NCBI GenBank assembly: GCA_022510805.1 | Contig: JAFLSS010000011.1 | Coordinates: forward strand, 1 to 44,912 | Source of the DNA: Akkermansiaceae bacterium | GTDB taxonomy: Bacteria > Verrucomicrobiota > Verrucomicrobiia > Verrucomicrobiales > Akkermansiaceae | Direction of reading: 5' to 3' | Length of the DNA stretch: 44,912 nucleotides | Shown: positions 24,508 through 31,427 of the stretch, piece by piece | Numbering within the stretch: the first letter of the stretch is position 1 | How the letters are laid out: every line of letters begins with the position of its first letter | Made by a program: the position numbers and the translations under genes | Notes under the pieces: model-generated | Told to the model about the DNA's origin: nothing | Database searches by the model: none | What the model saw: only the letters and a program-made list of their open reading frames with translations

Positions 24508-25385
24508 GACTCCTGATCACCGGCGCCGGCGGCCAGCTGGGGCGAGAATTCCAAGCCGCGGCAGCCGCTTTCCCTCAGCATGATATCATCTTTGCCGACC
24601 ACGCCGCCCTCGATGTGGCAGATGCTGCCGCCGCGCGCCGCCTGCTGCGCCGCCTGCGCGTGGAGGCCGTGGTGAACGCCGCCGCTTTCACGCAGGTGGA
24701 TCTTGCGGAGACACAGCCGGAGCTCGCCGAGCGGGTGAACCACCGCGGCGCGGCCTGCCTCGCGCAGGCGGCGGCAGAGGCAGAGTCCCTCCTCATCCAC
24801 ATCTCCACAGATTACGTCTTCGACGGCAGCAAGCGCACCCCCTACACCGAGCAAGACCGCCCGGCGCCCCTCAGCGCCTACGGGCGCACCAAACTCGCCG
24901 GGGAGCAGGCCGTGCGCGCCGCCGGCGGCCGGCACCTCATCCTGCGCACAGCGTGGCTGTATTCCACCGCGGCCGGAAGCCGCAACTTTGTGAACACCAT
25001 GCGCCGGCTGATGCAGGAGAAAAAGGAGCTCCGCCTCGTGACAGACCAGATAGGCAGCCCCACCTGCGCCGCCGACCTGGCCGCCGACATCCTGCGCCTC
25101 CTCAGCGCCCCCCTGCCGCCCGCCGCGCAGCAAGGCACCTACCACTACGCCGGCGCAGGCGCCTGCTCCCGCTATGAATGGGCAGCCGCCATCCGCCGCC
25201 TCTGCGGGGCGGAAACCTGCCGGCTCATCCCCTGCACCAGCGCGGAATACCCGCCCCTCCCCGCGCCGCGCCCGGCTTACTCAGCACTGAGCAGCCAAGC
25301 CTTTGAAGCCGCATTCGGCCGGCAGCTCCCGCACTGGCAAGCAGCGCTGGCACGCCGACTCAGCGCCCCAGAGAAGCGCGGATAG
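24504..25385 (+). CDS. rfbD: dTDP-4-dehydrorhamnose reductase
   Basis: A 293-residue short-chain dehydrogenase-type enzyme that reduces dTDP-4-dehydrorhamnose to dTDP-L-rhamnose. The NAD(P)-binding motif GAGGQLG is at 7-13. NAAAFTQVDLAE, STDYVFDG and the catalytic Tyr/Lys in SAYGRTKLAGE are all present, as are RTAWLYS and DQIGSPTCAADLA. The last 26 bp overlap, tail to tail, the end of the nucleotidyltransferase gene on the other strand. Very Ala-rich, as expected for the GC content. Confidence 0.96.
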   Translation: MRLLITGAGGQLGREFQAAAAAFPQHDIIFADHAALDVADAAAARRLLRRLRVEAVVNAAAFTQVDLAETQPELAERVNHRGAACLAQAAAEAESLLIHISTDYVFDGSKRTPYTEQDRPAPLSAYGRTKLAGEQAVRAAGGRHLILRTAWLYSTAAGSRNFVNTMRRLMQEKKELRLVTDQIGSPTCAADLAADILRLLSAPLPPAAQQGTYHYAGAGACSRYEWAAAIRRLCGAETCRLIPCTSAEYPPLPAPRPAYSALSSQAFEAAFGRQLPHWQAALARRLSAPEKRG

Positions 25386-25776
25386 AGGTGGTCGAGCGCT
25401 CCGGCAAATCCGCATGCGGCACGCGCGAACTCGTGACGTAGCGGATCCCGCGCGCCTCGATAAACGCGCGTTTCTCCTCATCCGAGCCATCAGCATTCAC
25501 AAAGAAAATATCCGGCTTCACCACATCCAGCAGCGGCGCGAAATCCAACTTGCCGGAAGCCGGGCCAATGTACACCTTCTTCACAAAGCGAATCGCCTCC
25601 AGCATATACTTGCGCTCCTGCTCATTGTAAAGCGTGGGGCGCTTCTTGAGCTCCAGCACCGTCTTATCCGAACCGAGCGACACATAGACCTCCCCATAGC
25701 GGGCAGCCTCCTCCAAAAAAGCGATATGCCCACTATGCAGCACATCAAAACAACCGGATACAAATACTTTTGGCAT
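25360..25776 (-). CDS. Cytidylyltransferase-like nucleotidyltransferase (single domain)
   Basis: A 138-residue protein of the HxGH nucleotidyltransferase superfamily. It begins MPKVFVSGCFDVLHSGHIAF, containing the catalytic HSGH at 14-17, and ends with STTSIRASL, equivalent to the ISSTxIR motif that contacts ATP or CTP. Relatives include glycerol-3-phosphate cytidylyltransferase (TagD) and the RfaE2/HldE transferase domain. Here it probably activates a sugar or polyol phosphate for a surface polymer. The domain is also present as the N-terminal half of the preceding gene, 17 bp upstream, so the two may act on related substrates. The start is chosen at the conserved N-terminus rather than the longer frame to 25845. 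Confidence 0.85.
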   Translation of the reverse strand: MPKVFVSGCFDVLHSGHIAFLEEAARYGEVYVSLGSDKTVLELKKRPTLYNEQERKYMLEAIRFVKKVYIGPASGKLDFAPLLDVVKPDIFFVNADGSDEEKRAFIEARGIRYVTSSRVPHADLPERSTTSIRASLGR

Positions 25777-25793
25777 CGTACAACAAAATAAAA

Positions 25794-26948
25794 TCAATCT
25801 TTGAGCAAACTCTCGCGCATGCGCTGCAAATACTTGGGATCCCAAGGCACCGGCTCATCGCGGCCAAAGGTTCGGCAGTAGGGCTCGACAGGGTACAGAT
25901 CCTCCTCCGCCTGCAGGGCTTCCTCCCGCTCTGCCGCCGACTCAAACACATAGAGCGCATACCCGCCATGCCCGCCGCCGCAGTATTTGCGCGCCAAGGC
26001 CTTGCCAATGTGCGGCAGCCGCTGCATTCCCTCATCCAGCTGCGCCTGATAACTCATATGCACCGCCACAGAAAGCAGCGTCACATCCTGCTGCTGCACC
26101 GCCAAGCGCGCCACCCGAGCCGCCTTGGCGATCTTGCGCAGATCCCGCCGCAGCGAAGCAATGCCCGGCGTGTCGTGGCGGATGCGCGTATCATACACCG
26201 CCATCTTCCCCACCAAAAACTCCCCCGTATTCTTAAAATCAAGCACCGGCAGCCGGCCGGACTTCCACACGCAAGCCCCGGTCTCCGCGATGACGGCGGG
26301 GTCCTGCCAGCCGACCCCCAAGCCCAGCTCCGAGCGCACGGGATCCCACCCATTGAGCACACTCCAGCCGCCGCTGCCCCCCAGGCCGGAGCTCTGGCGG
26401 TATACCCACTCCTTGAGGGACACCGTGGGAGAGATCGAGCAATTCACAATATACTCCCCCGGTATAGCGGAATCCGGCACATCCAGCCACCCGCCGGCAA
26501 AATCTACCCGCAGCGGCACATGCGTGGGCGCCTTGGCGCGGTTGAGCACATCCGTACTCGAGGTGAGCCCATGATCCGGCGGCGTCTTCGGCAGCACCAC
26601 AAACTCTGCCCCCACCTCTGCACAAAACGCCCGCTTGGCCTCTTGATACAAATCATCAGTGGTGACAGCCAGCACATCCGGCCGCAGCTTCGCAAACACC
26701 GTGCGAAACGACAAATCACGATCCTCATCCGTCGAAAACACAACCTCATCCACCATGGAGAGCGACTTGAGCAGCGCCATCTTATCCTCATCCCCCAGCA
26801 CAGATTTTTTCCCGTACAGGCGCCACAGCAAATCCGCAGACGGGAAGGTGACAATCAGATAATCCCCCAGAGCCCGAGCATCCATAAAAAAGCGGATATG
26901 CCCCGAATGCAACACATTGAAAGCGCCTGAAACTAAAACTTTTTTCAT
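25794..26948 (-). CDS. Fusion: HxGH nucleotidyltransferase + GHMP-type sugar kinase
   Basis: A 384-residue two-domain protein. Residues 1-135 are a cytidylyltransferase-like domain with HSGH at 14-17 and GLTSSTDV at 127-134. Residues 140-384 resemble a GHMP kinase: VPLRVDFAGGWLDVP (144-158) matches the N-terminal substrate motif, SSGLGGSGGWSVLNG (186-200) sits where the Gly-rich ATP loop (GLGSSGA) should be but is imperfect, and KYCGGGHGGYALYVF (321-335) matches motif 3. Kinase plus nucleotidyltransferase on one chain suggests a salvage-type route, sugar to sugar phosphate to NDP-sugar. The substrate is unknown. Neighbouring rfb and glycosyltransferase genes point to surface glycan synthesis. 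Confidence 0.82.
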   Translation of the reverse strand: MKKVLVSGAFNVLHSGHIRFFMDARALGDYLIVTFPSADLLWRLYGKKSVLGDEDKMALLKSLSMVDEVVFSTDEDRDLSFRTVFAKLRPDVLAVTTDDLYQEAKRAFCAEVGAEFVVLPKTPPDHGLTSSTDVLNRAKAPTHVPLRVDFAGGWLDVPDSAIPGEYIVNCSISPTVSLKEWVYRQSSGLGGSGGWSVLNGWDPVRSELGLGVGWQDPAVIAETGACVWKSGRLPVLDFKNTGEFLVGKMAVYDTRIRHDTPGIASLRRDLRKIAKAARVARLAVQQQDVTLLSVAVHMSYQAQLDEGMQRLPHIGKALARKYCGGGHGGYALYVFESAAEREEALQAEEDLYPVEPYCRTFGRDEPVPWDPKYLQRMRESLLKD

Positions 26949-26973
26949 ACCTAACTCGCCGCCATTTTATGGA

Positions 26974-27001
26974 ATTATACAAGTGAAACGCCTGCTTGCA
27001 A
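26974..27001 (-). promoter_or_regulatory. Promoter of the nucleotidyltransferase-kinase gene
   Basis: Minus-strand TTGCAA (26996-27001), 16 bp, TATAAT (26974-26979), 25 bp before the ATG. The -35 box lies in a 12-bp palindrome TGCTTGCAAGCA (26993-27004). Same box and spacing as the rfb promoter. Confidence 0.7.
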
Positions 27002-27101
27002 GCATAAAATGCCGCGCCGCCGCCCGCACTTTCTGCCGGCGGGGAGAAGAATCAAAGCAAAAGCATCAGCCCTTCAAACTGTTAAGAAGTATGATTTATG
27101 C

Positions 27102-27129
27102 TTGCATCCTGCGTCTATTTGTGTATAAT
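27102..27129 (+). promoter_or_regulatory. Promoter of the first GT25 gene
   Basis: TTGCAT (27102-27107), 16 bp, TATAAT (27124-27129), 13 bp before the ATG at 27143. The leader is about 6 nt. It also places the start downstream of the in-frame ATG at 27098. Confidence 0.7.
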
Positions 27130-27142
27130 ACCGGCGTTCTCC

Positions 27143-27922
27143 ATGCAATCTCCATCTGTCCTTTATCTCGCGATTAACCTGCCTTGGTCCACGCAGCGGC
27201 GTGAATCCATCCTCTCGCAGGCACAGCGCTTTCAGCTGAATATTCGCATCGTTGAAGCGATTGATGGTAAAAAACTCAGCAAGGAAGACGCCGCAGCCTA
27301 CAGTGTGGAAGACCGCCGCCGCATCTACCACGATGACCTCACTGACAATGAGATAGCCTGCGTGCTCAGCCACCGCAAAGCCTTGAAGCAATTTCTGGAT
27401 AGCGATGCGGACTATGCCGTCATCATCGAGGATGATGCCAAGCTGGCGCCCCTCTTTTGCGAAGGCATCCACGAGCTCACCCACCACCTGAAAGGCTGGG
27501 AGATCGCCAAGCTCTACACCTCAGAAGGCAAGCTTTTCCCCCTGCTCCCGCACTGCCCGCAAGCGCCGGTGCAGCCGGTTTTCCCGAAAAAAATCCTCTG
27601 GATGGCTATCGGCTACATGTACACGCGCAAGGGGGCGCAGGCCTTGTATGATAGCATGCAGCGCTTCAGCGAGCCGGCAGATGTGCTCATCGCTCGCCTG
27701 GCGCTCGCCCAAGGCATCCCCACCATTGGGGTGGAACCCAGTTTGGTGCAGATCCACAGCCTGGGGCGGCAGAGTGACATCGACGCCCCCTCCGCTGACA
27801 AGCGTGCCCCCGGTGGCCCTGCGCGCAAATACTTTGCTCACCGCTGGCTCGTGTGGCGCACCACATTCTATAAATTCCGCATGCGCTTCAAAATGCGCCG
27901 CCTGCTCTCCCGCCAAGACTGA
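27143..27922 (+). CDS. Glycosyltransferase family 25 (LPS-type), copy 1
   Basis: A 259-residue GT25 enzyme, a family known from LPS/LOS galactosyl- or glucosyltransferases. Diagnostic segments: VLYLAINLPWSTQRRESI at the N-terminus (usual V-x-N-L-x-R-S-x-x-R pattern), DNEIACVLSHRKALKQFL (about 80-97), and the acidic motif YAVIIEDDAKLAP. Later come EIAKLYTSEGKLF and GYMYTRKGAQAL. The C-terminus is strongly basic (RMRFKMRRLLSRQD), suggesting peripheral membrane attachment. It is followed after 56 bp by a close paralogue, so a tandem duplication is likely. Confidence 0.88.
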   Translation: MQSPSVLYLAINLPWSTQRRESILSQAQRFQLNIRIVEAIDGKKLSKEDAAAYSVEDRRRIYHDDLTDNEIACVLSHRKALKQFLDSDADYAVIIEDDAKLAPLFCEGIHELTHHLKGWEIAKLYTSEGKLFPLLPHCPQAPVQPVFPKKILWMAIGYMYTRKGAQALYDSMQRFSEPADVLIARLALAQGIPTIGVEPSLVQIHSLGRQSDIDAPSADKRAPGGPARKYFAHRWLVWRTTFYKFRMRFKMRRLLSRQD

Positions 27923-27978
27923 ACAAGCCTCGCGCCTGCGCGCGCACCCCGGGCTCCCCTTCCCTTTCTCTCCCTCCC

Positions 27979-28767
27979 ATGGCCGCACCGGAAATTCTCT
28001 ACCTTGTGATCAACCTCCCCCGCGCAGAAGCGCGGCGCACCGCGATCTTCCGCCAAGCAGAAGCGCTCGGCATCACCAACCTGCACGTGGTGCCCGCGGT
28101 GGCCGGGCATGACCTGCCGGCAGATCTCAGCTCCTGCGGATACGACGCCGCAAAACGGCGTAAAGCTTTTTCCAAGGATTTGTTGCCCAATGAGATCGCC
28201 TGCGCCATGAGCCACCGCAAAGCGCTGCAGACCTTTCTGGAGAGCGCTGCCGACTATGCGGTGATACTGGAGGATGACGCCATCTTTGCCCCGCATTTCA
28301 ACGAGGGCATCCGCGAGCTGGTCGAGCACCTGCAAGGCTGGCAAGTCGCGAAGCTGTACACGGCAGAGGGCAAGCTCTACCCCATCACAACATTGTGTGC
28401 CGATGCGCCGGTGCAGCCCGTGTTCCCCAAAAAACTGCCGTGGGTGGCCGTGGGATACCTCTACACCCGCGCGGCCGCGCAGCACCTCCACCGGCGAATG
28501 CAGCAATTCTGGCTGCCGGCAGATGCGCAGATCGGCAAATACCTGCTGGATGACGCCATCCCGACCATCGGCATCGCCCCCGGACTCATTCTCTCCGGGG
28601 ATCCGAATAATGAGCAAAGCACGCTCGACACCACGGGAGAACGCCGCCAAAGCGCCCCCAAGCGCACGCTGATGCAGTACCTGACCTACCGCGCCGGCGT
28701 CCTGCGCATGGCCTTTGGCAAAAAGCGCATGCGCTCACTCATGCAGAAACGCCTCAGTCGTCGTTGA
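27979..28767 (+). CDS. Glycosyltransferase family 25 (LPS-type), copy 2
   Basis: A 262-residue paralogue of the preceding gene. The same landmarks are visible: ILYLVINLPRAEARRTAI, NEIACAMSHRKALQTFL, YAVILEDDAIFAP, GWQVAKLYTAEGKLYP, PVQPVFPKKLPW and GYLYTRAAAQHL. The C-terminal third diverges, so acceptor specificity may differ. The last residues are basic (KKRMRSLMQKRLSRR). Probably co-transcribed with copy 1. The end overlaps by 14 bp, tail to tail, the LOG-family gene. Confidence 0.88.
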   Translation: MAAPEILYLVINLPRAEARRTAIFRQAEALGITNLHVVPAVAGHDLPADLSSCGYDAAKRRKAFSKDLLPNEIACAMSHRKALQTFLESAADYAVILEDDAIFAPHFNEGIRELVEHLQGWQVAKLYTAEGKLYPITTLCADAPVQPVFPKKLPWVAVGYLYTRAAAQHLHRRMQQFWLPADAQIGKYLLDDAIPTIGIAPGLILSGDPNNEQSTLDTTGERRQSAPKRTLMQYLTYRAGVLRMAFGKKRMRSLMQKRLSRR

Positions 28768-29842
28768 TCGCATCTATCAGCTCCTTGAGGCGGGCATAAT
28801 TGCCCCTCTTGAGCGTGAAATGCAAACGCGGCAAATTGGCCAGCAGCGGCTCGGGATCCTCCGCCCCCTGCTCCTGCTGCACCAGGTCACCCTGCGGCAT
28901 CAGGTCCGCAAAACTCTCGCGAATCCACGCCAAGTTCTTCTCATCCAAAGGCTGCATGAGGCGGATGGTGATCTCCTCACCATGGAAATAATAGGAGTGG
29001 AACACGCGGTAAAAGCGCTCGATATAGGCCAGCGCATCCTCCGAGCTCTTGCTCACGTACAGCAGGCTCATATCCTCCGGCGAGATCAACCCCGCCTCCA
29101 GCAGCTCCTTGCGGATGAAGTGTACCCAGCGCCCCCAGAAGGTCTCCCCCGGGGGATCCAGCAGCACCACGGGGAACAAAGTCGACTTCCCCGTCTGCAT
29201 GAGGGTGATGCACTCATAGATCTCATCCATGGTGCCAAAGCCGCCCGGGAAGGCCACCAACGCATCTGTCTGCTTGAGGAAATTGAGCTTGCGCGTGTAG
29301 AAGTAATAAAAGTTCATCATCTTATCACTTCCGTCCACCACATGATTCGCATGCTGCTCATACGGGAGGGTGATGTTGAGGCCAAAGGAAAGGTGCTCAG
29401 TGGCGCCCTCATTGCAGGCCTGCATGATCCCCGGGCCTCCGCCTGTTATGATCATATACCCCTGGCGCGCCGCCAACTGGGCAAACTTCTTCGCCTGAGA
29501 GTACGCGGGCTCATTCTCCTTGATGCGGGCTGAGCCAAAACAGGTGATTTTGCGCACATTGCGGAAAGGCAGGAACATCTTATCTGCCGCCAGCATCTCG
29601 GCCAGCGTGCGGTTCATCATCTCCAAATCATGCTCCTCAATACTGCTGCCGGCCGCTTGCAGCGCCGTGGCAAGAAGCTGCCGCAGCGTGGCCGGATTAT
29701 GCTTGCCGCAGAATTTTTTTGCCACGCTATCCAGCCGTGCATCCAAGTCCTCATTGCCGGTGTGGATAGCTCGGCTCATCGGTCCACGCTTCCCCGCCCG
29801 ACTATCCAAATCACGTGCTGCCAAATATTCCGGTTGATTCAT
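28754..29842 (-). CDS. LOG-family Rossmann-fold protein
   Basis: A 362-residue protein with a LOG/YgdH nucleotide-binding core at about 95-290. Motifs are ITCFGSARIKE, ITGGGPGIMQACNEGA and VAFPGGFGTMDEIYE (the family PGGxGTxxE). Small LOG proteins are cytokinin-activating phosphoribohydrolases; longer bacterial forms like this resemble PpnN-type nucleosidases that degrade nucleoside monophosphates. The roughly 90-residue N-terminal and 75-residue C-terminal extensions are unassigned helices. Which activity applies is not readable. The start MNQPEYLAARDL is supported by a promoter with the -10 box 7 bp upstream. Confidence 0.88.
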   Translation of the reverse strand: MNQPEYLAARDLDSRAGKRGPMSRAIHTGNEDLDARLDSVAKKFCGKHNPATLRQLLATALQAAGSSIEEHDLEMMNRTLAEMLAADKMFLPFRNVRKITCFGSARIKENEPAYSQAKKFAQLAARQGYMIITGGGPGIMQACNEGATEHLSFGLNITLPYEQHANHVVDGSDKMMNFYYFYTRKLNFLKQTDALVAFPGGFGTMDEIYECITLMQTGKSTLFPVVLLDPPGETFWGRWVHFIRKELLEAGLISPEDMSLLYVSKSSEDALAYIERFYRVFHSYYFHGEEITIRLMQPLDEKNLAWIRESFADLMPQGDLVQQEQGAEDPEPLLANLPRLHFTLKRGNYARLKELIDAINDD

Positions 29843-29849
29843 GGCTATC

Positions 29850-29878
29850 ACTATAGCGCATCCGGCCGGGCTTGTCAG
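29850..29878 (-). promoter_or_regulatory. Promoter of the LOG-family gene, leaderless
   Basis: Minus-strand CTGACA (29873-29878), 17 bp, TATAGT (29850-29855), 7 bp to the ATG at 29842. Confidence 0.7.
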
Positions 29879-29908
29879 CTCAAAAATTGGCTTTTTTTGC
29901 ACCGCTTT

Positions 29909-29951
29909 GGCTAGTATCGGCTAATTTTTGTATTTTTAGCCGATACTAGCC
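29909..29951. repeat. 16-bp perfect inverted repeat downstream of fic, containing a 23-bp repeat shared with its upstream side
   Basis: GGCTAGTATCGGCTAA (29909-29924) pairs perfectly with 29936-29951 across an 11-base A/T-rich loop. It begins 9 bp after the fic stop. The segment 29918-29940 recurs upstream of fic at 31328-31350 with 21 of 23 identical bases in the same orientation. It may be a terminator stem, a regulator site or the edge of an inserted cassette. Confidence 0.65.
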
Positions 29952-29960
29952 ATTCCCGGG

Positions 29961-31280
29961 CTAGGCGTTTGCAAGGAAACGCGGGGAGGCATCATACACG
30001 AACTGGCGTCCTTGAGGCCTTACTGTCAAGATGCCGGCCTCTACAAGGGCGTTCAGATCTGTACGCGCGGTTTGCCGCACCACTTTGTAGCGGTTGCAAT
30101 AGCCGGTGACAGAGATGCTCCCGCGGCCGCCGCTGTGCCTCAGCTCCCTAATGTAGTCCTGCTGCCGCAGGTTGAGATCTTCCGGCAGAGGCATGCCCCC
30201 GCCCTCTCCGGCAAAGATGACCTCCTCCTGAGCCTCCGGCGCCACGCTCTCCCGGAGCTTGGAAAAAGCGGCGCTGATGATCTGCAGCTGGTTGAATATA
30301 AAGTAATTCACATCATATCCCTCCGACTCCACCTGTTGAAATGAGAGGTAATACCCCTTGGACTTTTTGTGGATTTCGTGAGAGATGGAGATGTACTCCA
30401 CCAGCTTGTACCCGGCCCGCAGCATGACCCAGTAGAACAAGGCACGCGCCGTTCTGCCATTGCCATCCACAAAGGGGTGATCATAGGCAAGCCAGAAATG
30501 CAGCACGATCGCCCGCAGAATGGGGTGCAAGTGGGCGCCTATGTCTCCATTGGCAAAGGCACACATCTTGTTCAATCTTTCCGGCAGCTGCTCCGCAGGG
30601 GGCGGCACGTGGATGATCTCGCCCGTGATGGCGTGTTCCACCCGCACCCAGTCCTCGCTGCTTCTCAGGCAGCCGCATTTCTCAGGGCGGGAGAGGGTGT
30701 CCGCCGTCATCAGGTGATGCAGCTCCAGCACGATTTCCGGCGTGAGGGGCATATCCTTGCACTCGAGCAGGTAGCGCATTGTCCGGTAATTATTGCGCAC
30801 CATTCTTTCATGCTCATTGAGTGCCGGCCGGTTTTGCCGCAGCATCTCCTTGGCTTCTGCCCTGGTCACGACCGCGCCCTCCAGCTTGCTGGACATGATG
30901 GATTCCTCTATGATGGAGTCTGAGAACGCCGGTGCCTTGGCCTTGCTGCCGGAGAAGACATCGGGCGTGATTCCTGTCAGCACGTCTATTTCATGAAGCT
31001 GATCAATGAATTGCGGCATAAGCGCATACGTAAAGGGCTCCCCTTTGGCATCTGTGAGGGGGAGCTCTGTCCGGGTCAGCTGCCGGTGCAGCTTGACTCC
31101 CACCCACCATGCTGCGCTGTCGAGTCCTTCCGGCGGTTTCCGATACCGCAATTCTTCCCAGTCGAAATACCGCTTAGGGTTCACTGCTTCGGGGGCAGAG
31201 AGTTTGAGGGTGTCGATGAGGTTGAATTGGGGGTTTTGGAGGCAGTCGTTGAGTGTGGGTTCTTTGGCTTTGGGTTTCAC
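29961..31280 (-). CDS. Fic-domain protein (AMP/NMP-transferase) with inhibitory motif and C-terminal winged helix
   Basis: A 439-residue Fic protein. The catalytic motif HPFVDGNGRTAR is at 268-279, complete with catalytic histidine and phosphate-binding loop, predicting transfer of AMP to hydroxyl groups of target proteins. An N-terminal inhibitory motif S130-SKL-E134-G135 fits the (S/T)xxxE(G/N) pattern of class II, self-inhibited Fic proteins. Residues about 375-432 look like a winged helix (YIRELRHSG; NRYKVVRQTARTDLNALVEAGIL), so it may bind DNA. The start is GTG, chosen because a consensus promoter ends 11 bp upstream. The target is unknown. Similar A/T-rich repeats flank the gene on both sides. 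Confidence 0.9.
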   Translation of the reverse strand: MKPKAKEPTLNDCLQNPQFNLIDTLKLSAPEAVNPKRYFDWEELRYRKPPEGLDSAAWWVGVKLHRQLTRTELPLTDAKGEPFTYALMPQFIDQLHEIDVLTGITPDVFSGSKAKAPAFSDSIIEESIMSSKLEGAVVTRAEAKEMLRQNRPALNEHERMVRNNYRTMRYLLECKDMPLTPEIVLELHHLMTADTLSRPEKCGCLRSSEDWVRVEHAITGEIIHVPPPAEQLPERLNKMCAFANGDIGAHLHPILRAIVLHFWLAYDHPFVDGNGRTARALFYWVMLRAGYKLVEYISISHEIHKKSKGYYLSFQQVESEGYDVNYFIFNQLQIISAAFSKLRESVAPEAQEEVIFAGEGGGMPLPEDLNLRQQDYIRELRHSGGRGSISVTGYCNRYKVVRQTARTDLNALVEAGILTVRPQGRQFVYDASPRFLANA

Positions 31281-31291
31281 GTTCGGGGTGG

Positions 31292-31320
31292 ATTGTACTT
31301 TTTTTTGTTTCTTTTGTCAA
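31292..31320 (-). promoter_or_regulatory. Promoter of fic
   Basis: Minus-strand TTGACA (31315-31320), a 17-bp A-rich spacer, TACAAT (31292-31297), 11 bp to the GTG start. Predicted leader about 4 nt. Confidence 0.75.
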
Positions 31321-31327
31321 TTTTTTT

Positions 31328-31350
31328 CGGCTATTTTTTCTATTTTTAGC
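31328..31350. repeat. 23-bp repeat upstream of the fic promoter
   Basis: CGGCTATTTTTTCTATTTTT followed by AGC. It is 21/23 identical, same orientation, to 29918-29940 on the other side of fic. It ends 7 bp from the -35 box of the fic promoter, a position for an operator or an A/T-rich upstream element. Confidence 0.6.
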
Positions 31351-31390
31351 TCTTTTTAGTCGTTAGCCGTTATTTACAGGTGGATCCGCC

Positions 31391-31419
31391 TTGACATTCC
31401 GGGGCGCGCTGTTCATAAT
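31391..31419 (+). promoter_or_regulatory. Promoter of the menD-like gene, leaderless
   Basis: TTGACA (31391-31396), 17 bp, CATAAT (31414-31419), 8 bp to the ATG at 31428. Confidence 0.7.
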
Positions 31420-31427
31420 GGGCTGCG

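Noticed and set aside
29909..29951. Intrinsic terminator for fic at the 16-bp inverted repeat
   Set aside because: No T-run follows the stem on the minus strand (the following bases are purine-rich), so I list it as a repeat rather than a terminator.
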